Origin: Pyrenopolyporus hunteri | Lineage: Eukaryota > Ascomycota > Sordariomycetes > Xylariales > Hypoxylaceae | Assembly: GCA_902806595.1 (NCBI GenBank) | Contig: CADCXC010000004.1 | Coordinates: 3,038,001-3,102,000 of the forward strand | Direction of reading: 5' to 3' | Length of the DNA: 64,000 bases | Part shown: positions 46,285-56,352 of the stretch, piece after piece | How the letters are laid out: each line of letters begins with the position of its first letter | Position numbering within the stretch: position 1 is the first letter of the stretch | The notes under the pieces: generated by a model | What the model was told of the DNA's origin: nothing | Database searches by the model: none | What the model saw: only the letters and a program-made list of their open reading frames with translations | Program-made: the position numbers and the translations under genes

Positions 46285-47925
46285 CTAATCGTGTGAGAGG
46301 TCCATCCCAAATTCATCCTCCTCCTTGAAGTTGATCGATGCGGGACCGCTGTCGTCGTCGTCTGGATCGTTCCAAAATTGGCCAGCGTCACCCATATCTC
46401 CCCCGAGATCTACGCCGTCCCGACCATCGGGACTCACAGAGGTAGCAGCAATCGCGCTTTCCGACCCGTTCAGAGAGTCTCCTCTATAGTCGGTATGTTG
46501 AGGCACCCGGAGGCCGGATCCAGCAAAGCGGGAGTATGAAAACGTGTGCGGGCCGTTCTTGGCCATGGCTTCCATCAGCTCCGTCTGCATTCGCTTCTCA
46601 TCTTCCGTAAGCTCGAGCGGGACGCTGCCGCCGAGTTCCACGATAGTATTGATAAGCTCCTCTTGTTGTTGGAGCTTAAGGTGCAGCATCCACATCAGAT
46701 CCCTCGTCCAGCTAACCGCACCATTGAGAATATCTCCTTTATTGGGACCTTTGTCCTTTTCCTCGAGAGGAAGGCCCGTGGTAATATTTCCAACCCCGGT
46801 AGCTCGTTTGGCACCTGGACCAGCTAAGCCCGAAGTAGCTTGCGCTGGATGAGAGATCCCAGTCAAACTAGGAGACAACGGTGTTCCATTCTGTATGAGC
46901 TTCCTGATCTTTTCGTCCTCTAGTCGGTGGGTTGGAACGAGTTTGCTTAGATCCTGGATCCTTTCGTTAATGTTGTCTCGGCGCCGTCGCTCGACAAGGT
47001 TATGGGATTCACGACGTCTCTTCCTCTTCATCTCCTGCGACGAGACAGCATTCGGCGGCGTGTTCAACTTCGTGGGCATAGACGTGCCTCCCTTGAGCAG
47101 CACGTCTGTGATCTGCGGGTTTTGCATGCCGTGCTGCATAGGCGAAGAAAAACCGGATCCGGGGAAAGAAGAAAGGCTGTTAGGGGTGTGCATCCATTGT
47201 CCTGAAGGCGACTTTTCGTGGTGGCCGTTTGTGGTCCGAATCGGCTGGGCGCCAAATCCCGATTGCTCTCGGGAATTTACGGTTAAGGTACTCATGGCGG
47301 CGGCGGCAGCGGCAGCTTTAGGAGTAAGAGGGCCTCGGTTGTTCGAAGCTTTACGTTGCATCGCGTGAGGGAGTTGAGGGCGGGATTTGGCATTTAGATA
47401 GTTGGGGTCGTTGCCTTCGTTGTTTAGGTCGGAGCCGGCTAAAGGAGAGCCGGAATAGGATATAGGTGACTGAAGGGAGTTTCCGAATTGCTGATGTTGC
47501 TGCTGCATCTGGTGAAATTGCGCCTGGTTGAAGCTATGGACAAACGGGCTCTGAATGGGATCCCCGTCCGGGGTGTTGGAATATCCGTTCATGTGGTTCT
47601 GGTCCATGGGTAGGCCATGGCTACCCTGGTGCGACGGGTACATACCATGCGAAAAGCCCATATTCATCTCGTTCATCCCACCGAAGTCCTGGCCTTGGTT
47701 ATGCATGCCGGGTTGGTTGGACATAGGATCGGTGGGGCTACCGAGGGTGTCGAGCAACTCGTCATCGCCGAAGAAGTTGGAGGAATTGTTATTTCCGTTG
47801 AAGTTGTTAGAGTATGACGCTGCATATGTTCCGGACATGGCTAGATCGTTCGGGTCGACGCTACCACTTGCGCCGCCTGCGTTCTGGCCACCGCTGAACT
47901 GGTTGAAGGCGTGTTGTGCCATCAT
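46285..47925 (-). CDS. bHLH transcription factor with long loop
   Basis: Intronless, 546 residues, start MMAQHAFNQFSGGQNAGG. The first 295 residues are Asn/Gln/Ser/Gly-rich and look like an activation region. The DNA-binding basic region is at about 298-312 (RRRESHNLVERRRRDNINER) with the E-box reading residues His, Glu and Arg, then helix 1 (IQDLSKLVP). Helix 2 (GDILNGAVSWTRDLMWMLHL) starts near residue 397, so the loop spans roughly 65 residues; a short coiled extension (QQQEELINTIVEL) follows. It likely binds CACGTG-type sites as a dimer. In organisation it resembles yeast Rtg3, and Aspergillus genomes carry a similar factor, but an exact orthologue is not claimed. The acidic C-terminus ends FKEEDEFGMDLSHD. 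Confidence 0.88.
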   Translation of the reverse strand: MMAQHAFNQFSGGQNAGGASGSVDPNDLAMSGTYAASYSNNFNGNNNSSNFFGDDELLDTLGSPTDPMSNQPGMHNQGQDFGGMNEMNMGFSHGMYPSHQGSHGLPMDQNHMNGYSNTPDGDPIQSPFVHSFNQAQFHQMQQQHQQFGNSLQSPISYSGSPLAGSDLNNEGNDPNYLNAKSRPQLPHAMQRKASNNRGPLTPKAAAAAAAMSTLTVNSREQSGFGAQPIRTTNGHHEKSPSGQWMHTPNSLSSFPGSGFSSPMQHGMQNPQITDVLLKGGTSMPTKLNTPPNAVSSQEMKRKRRRESHNLVERRRRDNINERIQDLSKLVPTHRLEDEKIRKLIQNGTPLSPSLTGISHPAQATSGLAGPGAKRATGVGNITTGLPLEEKDKGPNKGDILNGAVSWTRDLMWMLHLKLQQQEELINTIVELGGSVPLELTEDEKRMQTELMEAMAKNGPHTFSYSRFAGSGLRVPQHTDYRGDSLNGSESAIAATSVSPDGRDGVDLGGDMGDAGQFWNDPDDDDSGPASINFKEEDEFGMDLSHD

Positions 47926-50015
47926 ATTCGGCGTGCAGGTTGGATAAGGGTGGGAGAGCTTAAAGGCGAGGACAGCAGCCGCGGCAAACTTAAGTAGATC
48001 AAGGGATCTAGAGTCGGTCCTGGGGGGATCGGGTGGAGTAGCGACGAAGTAAAAAATGATTGTCGAGTCTACCGAATTATCGTCGGCAATTGCGAGTTTG
48101 GTACAATTATTCTGTCGAGGACAAGAACAAAGATGTTAGCCCCGCATCTGTGTATACCTGTTGGCGAGTGGGTATGCTGAGTAGTAGTAGTAGGGGAAGG
48201 AAGCATGTAAAAGGGTAGTTTAGGTAGTTAATGGAAGGTGGGGCAAGAAAGGAACAGGGTATATAATTGATACACCGAGTCAACTCAGCTGAGAAGTAAG
48301 GAGCTTGCTTGGATGGTATCAATACGAAGTAGAAAGGAAGTTACGAATATTGTTCGCCGCAATGCGACCACAATGAGAACAAAATAAGGGAAGGTGTTAG
48401 CTACCTTGGGGTGAAAGGCGCATAAAGTCGAGTAAGAGTGGTTGTTGATGTTGACCACAAATTACGTAGCCATGCAGACAAGTGGTGAGGAACGTCGCGG
48501 GAAATGTGTCGCTAAGAACGAAACAGCTTGAGGAATCAAGGCTAGGTATATAGGATTGAGTCCGGGGACGGTGTGGAAGAACTTGTGAATATTTCTAATG
48601 CGTGTTGATTAGAGTAAGTCAAGTCAAATTAAATTGGGGAATTCGCGTATAGATTCTTTTTTTCTCATTTCTTTTTTTTATTGTGCTTTTTGTCCCTGAT
48701 TGTGCTGAGTCCGACTCGAGTAATCCGAGATGCGGAGGATTAGTGAGCTGGTAGAAACATATGTACGTACAGACTAATGGATGCGCGTAGCCAACAATGG
48801 GTGTCGGGAACGATTTGTTGGTTGGCTTGGGTAACCGCTTCGCTTTGTGGAAAAGAAAAAGAAAAGAAAAGGAAGTCAAGTTCTGCCTCCTCGGGGATAA
48901 TAGCTGGGTGATGTGATATTTTGCGCCTCGTCGGATCTTAAAGGCGGTATCGCTATAATCCCTACACCAGTAAGATGTGATAGGCCACCGAGGCAATGCC
49001 GGTAGCCCTCGATGACGATGATTCTGACCTCAGAGAGTTGGCCCGAATGCAGTGCGCGGAAGGTAACACCTAGGTACAAAGAGGGAGGCTAAAAACGACG
49101 AGACCTGTCAGACTGTAAGCACGGAGGTGACGCCGGGATTAGTCGGCTCTTATTAGGCCTGGCCAGTCGCACGAGAGATGATAAATCGTATATCGAATCA
49201 GTATACCAGTTAGGAGCGCAAAGTGCCCACCTAGGTAGTAGCTAGGTGGTATGTCGTATGAATCAAAGAAAGAGCTGAGGGGAAAGGAAGGTCGACCAAG
49301 TGTGGTGGAATGGTCGGGACCGGGGTGCCGCTATATGTGTAAGAGGGAGAAAAAAAGAGACCCTAGGATTGCTAGGAATCGAGGCGGTAAAAGTCGGAGG
49401 TCGAGTCCTTCAACTTGAGGGAAGGTGTAGGTGGCCAAGCTCAGGCTGGGTGACTTCGGTTGGCGAGTTTATTGGTAGCAAAGTTGTTGGTAGGGCAATC
49501 CCGTCAGCTCTTGTTAACTTCCAGATGAAGCGGGCGTAGCTGTGGGCGAAGCTGCGAGCCGAAAACGCCGGGGTTTAAGTCCTATACGAGGAAGATCCGC
49601 GAAAGTCGCTGATAGGTTTCAACTAGACGAGAGTGGCTGCACAGAATTGCGCACAAAGCCTGAATGTATTCGATAGATCAAATCTTCGAAATCCCGAGTC
49701 GACAGGTTTGTCTGGGACAATGTGAATCTGAAGGAATCGCGCGGTGAGTTCGGAGCTTGCGAGGAGGCGGTCTCGAGTGAGAATTGAGTGCGAGGGTAGA
49801 TGTACAATCTGATGTTGGACAAAGGTGGGAAGGGCTTGGGATTAGCGCGAGGTGAACAGGGTAATAGGGTGATGCAGAGCCAAATGCAAGTGCGCCGTTT
49901 GTGTGCCTTCCCTGCAATGGCTCGGATGGTTGATTGGCTGTATACAAGGCTTGGGGGAGACCCTTAGGGTGAATGCCTGGGTGGTTGACTTTAGGTGTGG
50001 TAGGTGGGATGCGAC

Positions 50016-50116
50016 GAGAGTGCGCCAGGAGAGTGCGCTAGGAAGTGCGCTAGGGAGGTGTGCTAGGAGAGTGCTAGGAGAGGGTGCTAGGGGTTGTGAT
50101 AGGATACCTGCTAGGA
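50016..50116. repeat. Degenerate minisatellite, about eight units
   Basis: Successive 11-15 bp units of the form GAGAGTGCGCTAGGA become shorter and more divergent to the right (AGTGCGCTAGGG, GTGTGCTAGGA, GAGTGCTAGGA, GGTGCTAGGG). Intergenic, between the bHLH and SFT2 genes. Confidence 0.75.
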
Positions 50117-51632
50117 GTGATACCTAACCCCAGGCCCTAGCTTGTATATGCGTATGCGTTATTCTTAAGCGACAGGTATGAAGGAAGGCGCATGCGACAG
50201 CAGCAACCTAATGATTCCGGCTTCCGATCAACTCCACCGAAGGAACCAAACCTAACCGGTTACCTTTCCTGAAGAAGCGTCAGGTGTCGAATAGTCGAAG
50301 ATAGAAGTCGGCAAAGAGAGATTACGTCCTGCCGGAGCTTTTGCACCGTTCCAAGATGTCGTTCCGAGAATACCGACCAGATCTCCGGTCTTCCGCGTTG
50401 CGCTCGCTTCCCTGCTAACCTTCCTATGTTCGTGGTGGTAGGAACCTCCTGTCGCGGCCTTGACGACGAAGTCGAGATAGTCCAGTAGAGACAGGCGACA
50501 CGGTCCATGTAAACCGAGCACTGCTAAAGAACCCCTCGTGTAGGTACCTCCTAGCGTATCCGATCGGGCTCCGCGGGATGATGCTCGGATCCCTGGTCAG
50601 ATCCTCTGCGAGGTCGATCGAGTCTGCGTCAACGTCGCAACTTCAAATAAATCTTGCCGGGAAAAGGGCTCCAGGTGGATATCGTTCGGTCCTCCACGAC
50701 CGAGGCTTCCTTGTTCTCTTGTATTTTCGGAAAACTCTCGTTAAGGATTACTTGTGAATAGACGTCCTCTCCAGCTTACGTCCGAGTGCGATGCGCAATG
50801 TTATATTAGTGTTGGGTTTCCGTTAGTAGCAAGGAAGGCGTCCCATAAATTAACTGTGTCAGCCCTATTGATCGGATCACAAATGTCAAGATGACGGAAA
50901 CATTCGCTCATTGGGCTATGGCGTGGGGTGCATGGTATTTATATTCGTATACCTATACACGTCTAAAAATACCCCCCGACGAGATGACAAACCCCCTAAC
51001 TACATCTTATTCTTATTCGAACAGGTTCATGGTGCGTCTTATGACTTGGTAGAACTTGGAAACGTCCCGTCTTAAGCTGATATGGTGTGTAGGGAGGCAG
51101 TAAAGGGAGGTGTATCTCCCAGCCCTCACCGGACGACTACGAAGTTACCTCACTCCATCAGAAAAACCGCGAGCTACACAAACTGAGCTTTATCTTATCG
51201 TCAGTATACCGTAATTAGCTACCTACCTGGCTAGAGGGGCTCTGTTCGGGAAGACGAAAAGGGAAGGGGGGGCGGCACTTCGACTCGTGACCCGGCCGAA
51301 GTCAGCCAACCCACCCACCTAGGTGAGACACGATGCCCCCCCTTCTTCGCCGGCCTAAGGAGACAGCTAGGTGATATGGGAAAGCGTGGCTAAAGACATG
51401 GGATTTAGACAATTCGAACGGCAGAACCTTGGAAACGGGTCAGCGTGATCCTTCTGTGACTCACAATTCGAATCAACTAACACGGCCACTGAAGAAGGAA
51501 AAATCTGGCGTTTTCGTGCAAGGCACCCGCTTTAGAAACTACTATACGAGTATCTGTTCATTCCGTAGCATGGTTGTGGTGTAGTGGTACTTTCGTGAAT
51601 GGTACCTCTTGCCTAGCGTAATGGTCTCTATC

Positions 51633-51656
51633 TTACCTACCTACCTACTCTACCTC
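51633..51656. repeat. CTACCTAC repeat cluster
   Basis: Tandem CTAC units of the window-wide tetranucleotide family. Confidence 0.75.
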
Positions 51657-53633
51657 AGCGGATAATTTCTCTTATTTCCCCGTTCGTTGCGGGGGTAATC
51701 ATGCGAGGAGTGAACGGGATGTGTGCGGAGCTCTATCTATCCATGAGGCGAGTGGTTGGGGAGACGTTGATATCTTGAAATCCCGGGCGGCAACAGCGTT
51801 TCTAGAATATCGACGTCCTCATATGAAGACGATGAAGTCATGGCGGTTGGGAACATAGAGTCTCTCTGCATATACAACGTAGCATGATCTGTCGACAATG
51901 GAGGGGTAGATCTTGGGACATGTCAAGGTAATTCTGTACAATAGCAACACTGTCGACGCGAAGGAAAGTCATGGTAGGTAGATCATGGAGAAGTCCTGAC
52001 CTTTGCCGGCCGGGCGACCGCTGCGATGTAACTCCAGGCTGCAGGTTCCCAAACGTCAACGGCCTATTCCCTATGGCGATCCGCAGTTTCTGCATCCCCA
52101 GCGTCAAAGGCGGGAGCCAATCATTTTCGTAGCGCATCCAACAACTTGGACGGCCGTCGATAGAGTTTGGATAGCGCCCGTTCGGCACGGTGCGTGATTG
52201 GTAATTCCCAACTGCCTGGCAATAACGGGCCCAGCTGATGCTTCAATTTGACAGGTAAGGCTTGTCTCCCCGACCGCCGACCTTAACCAGGTCAAGACCC
52301 ATCTAATGAATACTATGGTAAGTTCGGCCGGGTCAACCAAATAGGTCCTAAGTCTATAATGATGAGCGAGACCCCTACCCGCTGTTCATATCGTGCGCAA
52401 CCGCACTCGCCGCCATCTCTAGGGAGGTTGAGTTAGGTTACCTAGTCTTGCAACCATCAAGAGAATCAGGAGAGGACTATCCGAGCTTCGACGGCTGAGG
52501 CATCCCCGCCAATGGGATGTCTTATTTCTAACACACCCTGGCGATAAGCAAGGCAGGTAGATGGTATGCCGTGTATGCGGTATGTATGTATATTTGTGGG
52601 GATACGTGGATGTGGTGTACGCAAGCGCTCAAAATCGCTGTATCTAAACAAGGTAACTTCAGTAGTCAACAGCTTGCGTATAGATTACATCATGTAGCGC
52701 CGACTGGGGGATAATATCTGCTCTGCCTGGTAGGGGACACTCCCACCTACGGCATAGGCGGATGCTGAGGTTCACGAGGGGTGTGTGGGGGGTTGGCGGG
52801 TTGCGTCGACGGGCTAATCCGCGAACAGACTGCTTATAGACATCCGCAAACCGCGTGCTCATACTGGCCGCACCGAATGACGAGTTTCTATAGGACAGGT
52901 ACTTAGGTAGTTAGCTAACAAGACATCTCCAAGTCTGGGCGTAGTATCGTTCATACGCCTAGGAGGAGATAGGCCGGCGCAGATTAACCACAGTGTACCC
53001 ATCCAGACCACCTGCCCGTTAGTGAGATGTCTACCGAGGGAGTCTACCTAGGGAGATACATACCCTAGGCGCCTACGCAGGGTATTTCCGAGCAATCTAC
53101 CATCTTATGGTGGTAGGATGTACATGTATGGAATTACCTAAGGCGAGTTGGGATGTAGGTAAGGTAAGATACACCTGAAGTAAGGTATCCATGAAAGGTT
53201 AGAGGTCACTTAGGCAGCTGCTAGGGAGGTATACTAGGACAAAGGGAGTAGGCCCCCCAATTTAGCGGGATCTGTTGAAGCCACATGCAAGTTGATTAGC
53301 CAATGACGTAGATTTGAATGTCACACTAGAGGACCCCCACTCGCACAGACCACTATCCCTATCTGTATCTCGTGTGGCTCATCGCTTCTGGCTGATGCAT
53401 TTCCCTGGCGCACCTCTCCACCACACCCATTTTTAGTGCTTCCTAAACGCGACATCGAGCAGACGCATCTCATCTTCCATCAACCCACAGCCTCCTCCAT
53501 CAACACCTCCCAACTCCAACATAATAAGAGAGAGGTGGTCATTCGACACACCCGGTGGCACCCATCACGAAGTAGCATTTTCCGCACGATCCGCCCCATA
53601 TATCTCCATACCACACACATACCTACGTACCTA

Positions 53634-53680
53634 CGCGCACGCACGCACGCACACACTTGCGCATACATACATACCTACCG
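53634..53680. repeat. (ACGC)n/(ACAC)n/(ATAC)n run in SFT2 leader
   Basis: Tetranucleotide and CA-type repeats about 100 bases upstream of the SFT2 ATG, probably within or next to the 5' UTR. Confidence 0.7.
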
Positions 53681-53768
53681 ACCGAGACCGAAATCGCCCT
53701 GCTTTGCGATCGTGCGACCCGAGATTTGCGAGCCAGCTTCGACTTTGGGGCGGGACAAATTATATACG

Positions 53769-54923
53769 ATGGCGTCTGCGTCCTTTAGAGAATCTATGAA
53801 CTCCCTGGGCTGGTCGCGCCGCGACCGAGACCGAGACTTCACAGCCAACACTTCGCAGCGGTCGGGGTTACTATCGTCGATAAAGTCACTAAACCCCTTT
53901 GGAGATCGTGGATATGTGCAACTTCCCACTACAGAGAGCGCTGGCGCTCCCCTACCAGCTAGCAACCGCCGCGAGGAGGAGGAAGGGTGGTTTGTCCGTA
54001 TGTTTTATCCTATCGTCCCCATTCCCAATCCCCGTATAGCTTCCCCTGCAGCTTATCCTAGCCTTGACATGTGCGTCCTCCGCGCGGCGCGTGCCTTGTC
54101 TCATCTCTTGCACATGGACGAAACGACCCACCGTAGTTACCTCTGAAAACTGACTTGAAATCTCGATCTTTGCACTTAGTGAGCCGATGGGACCGAATGC
54201 TGATATTCGGCGCCTGTAATCTGGGTGCTCTCGCCTGCTTTGTCCTCTGTTTCGCCCTATGGCCGGTCTTCATGGCCAAGCCTAGCAAGTTTGTCATCCT
54301 GTAAGGCCAAGATCTCCTAGCTTCCAAGGTTTTATTACCCCTGTTGGTTTGTCCTCGTGGCCGAAGACAAGCCCCCTTATTACGGCTCTGGATGAGATGA
54401 AGATCTCTGCAAGCAGCCGTCGTTGCATGTATCAATCTTGCATAACGACGCGGGTGATCAACCCGTTGGATCTAACCTTCTTTCTACGACGCTTTCGGCA
54501 TCTTATTTGGCGTCTGCAAAGGCGATATATATTTCGAAGATAATGTGCTAATAGTCTGTCATATTCTAGGTGGACGTTTGGTTCGGTATTGTTCCTCTCT
54601 TCCTTCGCAGCTATGATGGGACCGGTGGCGTATACCCAGCATCTGATATCTGGGCCCCGTCTACCATTTACGGCAGCTTACTTCGGCTCCATTGCCATGA
54701 CCATCTACTTTTCGATGGGGGTGAGTCGTTAATCGCTAGTTTCAAGGGGAAGTCAACTAACTCTCGACAGCTCCATAGTACTCTCCTTACTCTCTTGGCT
54801 GCTATCGTTCAGATTGCATGCCTTCTCTGGTACCTCGTCAGTTATTTTCCAATGGGCTCAAGTGGGCTTCGTCTTGCCACCAGCTTCGGCGCGCGAAGAG
54901 CAGCTACTTGGATGACCGGCTAG
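53769..54923 (+). CDS. SFT2: Golgi vesicle transport protein Sft2
   Basis: Four exons, join(53769..53997,54180..54300,54570..54720,54771..54923), 217 residues; introns 182, 269 and 50 nt, all GT-AG and in phase. The cytosolic N-tail reads MASASFRESMNSLGWSRRDR and ends EEEEGWFVLSRWDRM at the first membrane segment. Four hydrophobic helices follow: LIFGACNLGALACFVLCFAL, FVILWTFGSVLFLSSFAAMM, FTAAYFGSIAMTIYFSMG and LLTLLAAIVQIACLLWYLVS, then SYFPMGSSGLRLATSFGARR, the typical family end. Sft2 assists fusion of endosome-derived vesicles with the Golgi, genetically linked to the t-SNARE Sed5. An open frame starting further upstream (53436) joins in frame but runs through repeat-rich leader; the ATG at 53769 is preferred because the family begins there. 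Confidence 0.94.
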
Positions 54924-56036
54924 ATCATTTGTATTGTACATAACTGTCTTTCTGCGGCGTCTCGATATGGAGTCTACCAGCCTCATATATAGGTTACGAA
55001 AATGTGAACTTTAACTGGAATGGAAGGAAATTACATGGTCATGGGAAAAGCGAAGATCACCCTTTGACATCGTCTAAGACCCTGGATGCTGAAATACGTA
55101 TTGAACCTCGCGCCTTAGATCCCTGAAATATTGACTATAGCTGGCTTGTAAACCTACCTAGGTAGATAACAGAGTTAACCCGGTATAATAGTGCCTAGCA
55201 TAGAAAACTAATATAGAAGAGCTAGCTCACCTTATAAATTACCCCCAGAAGGCCAACGTCTGGAACGATCTGTTTAATGCTAATTTGGAGCATAGCCCGA
55301 TAAAGACCATATTCTATTTATCCATTCACCTGTGTGTATTTCTAACATTAGACTTTCTGATTGTAGATACCCGGCGACCGCCCCGGATACGAATGCAAAT
55401 TCTTGCTACCATTAGGGCCATCAGTCAGGGTTGAATATCCCAACCCCTGCTCGGCTCGTTGAACCTCGGCCAAGGTCCTCGGAGCTAGTCTCCCGTTTCG
55501 ACTAGTCGTTTGATGCTATCCGGTAACAATCTCAGAGACCAGTTCGTTGGTGCCTATCAGCTTCCAAGGGCTCCAATGAGAAGCTAGCCAGGATAATAAC
55601 CACGACAGTAGGTAGTCGCGTCTAAAGTCGCGAAATTAGGGTAGGGGGCTTTATTTATGATATTCGCTTTAACGTATAGGGTACCTACGCGGCTGCGGCG
55701 TAGCGGATCGAATTATTGTCTACGTATGACCGAGACAGGTCCTGAAAGACGTATGACGGGAATCGAAGAGACCAAGAGACCAAAAAGCCAAGAAAATCCC
55801 GTAAAATGGACGGAAGATGCGGAGCGAGGTAAAAGACCCAGGTAAGAGATATCGATATAGTAGATGTATATCCCCCTCGGTAGATGATCCAATGGAGAAA
55901 ATCGGAGCAAAATAGTCGCCGTTTTGCTTGATGCTCAGTGTGACATAGACACGACAGGGCCCATGGTAATGTATGCATCTAGACATACGCAGACAAAAAA
56001 AAAATCTAGAATTCGACCGAGACGACTGCATAATAA

Positions 56037-56074
56037 GTACGTACGTACCTACCTAGGTATGTAGGTACCTAGGT
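56037..56074. repeat. ACCTAGGT repeat cluster
   Basis: Alternating GTACGTAC, CTACCTAGGTA and GGTACCTAGGTA units in AT-rich intergenic DNA. Confidence 0.8.
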
Positions 56075-56330
56075 AGCAAGGAAAATGGGAAGGGCTTGCC
56101 GGAAGAAAGGACGTCTGGTAGGTAGAGTTCATCCATAGGTATGTATCAATAATGCTTCATAATTCTAAAAATGGCAGTTGTCCCCAAGTACCTACTTAAT
56201 CGGTATCAATGCACGCGGGGTAGAAATGATGGACGCTTTCAATGAAGCATACCTGCCAACCCACATGTAGAGAGAGTTGACTACTGGGGCCTTCTCATCT
56301 CCACCACATACCTAGGTAAGTATAATGCAA

Positions 56331-56352
56331 TACATGTAGGTACCTACATGTA
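56331..56352. repeat. Perfect 22-bp palindrome
   Basis: The left half TACATGTAGGT is followed by its exact reverse complement ACCTACATGTA. The element joins the TACATGTA and GGTACC motifs that recur separately around it. Confidence 0.9.

Larger units (their letters stand above)
47926..53768. other. Long divergent intergenic region
   Basis: 5.8 kb without a convincing gene. The first kilobase is probably the promoter and leader of the bHLH gene, with several short open frames in its sense (for example 48107-48322). A degenerate 11-15 bp tandem repeat lies at 50016-50116. Decayed tRNA-like fragments occur near 49380-49420 and 49530-49590. Open frames at 50252-50521 and 51838-52188 (both -) have no recognisable domain. 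An ACCTAC cluster is at 51633-51656. The last 300 bases are CA/CT-rich leader of SFT2. Confidence 0.45.

Noticed and set aside
49381..49590. B-box-like GGTCGAGTCC and GGTTTAAGTCC with a nearby TAGCTGTGGG
   Set aside because: The spacing from A-like to B-like box is too short and the T-stem does not pair; only degenerate tRNA resemblance.
50252..52340. Minus-strand open frames of 89, 116 and 78 codons
   Set aside because: No domain, no good splice partners and no shared frame; could be fragments of a lost gene, but I cannot support it.
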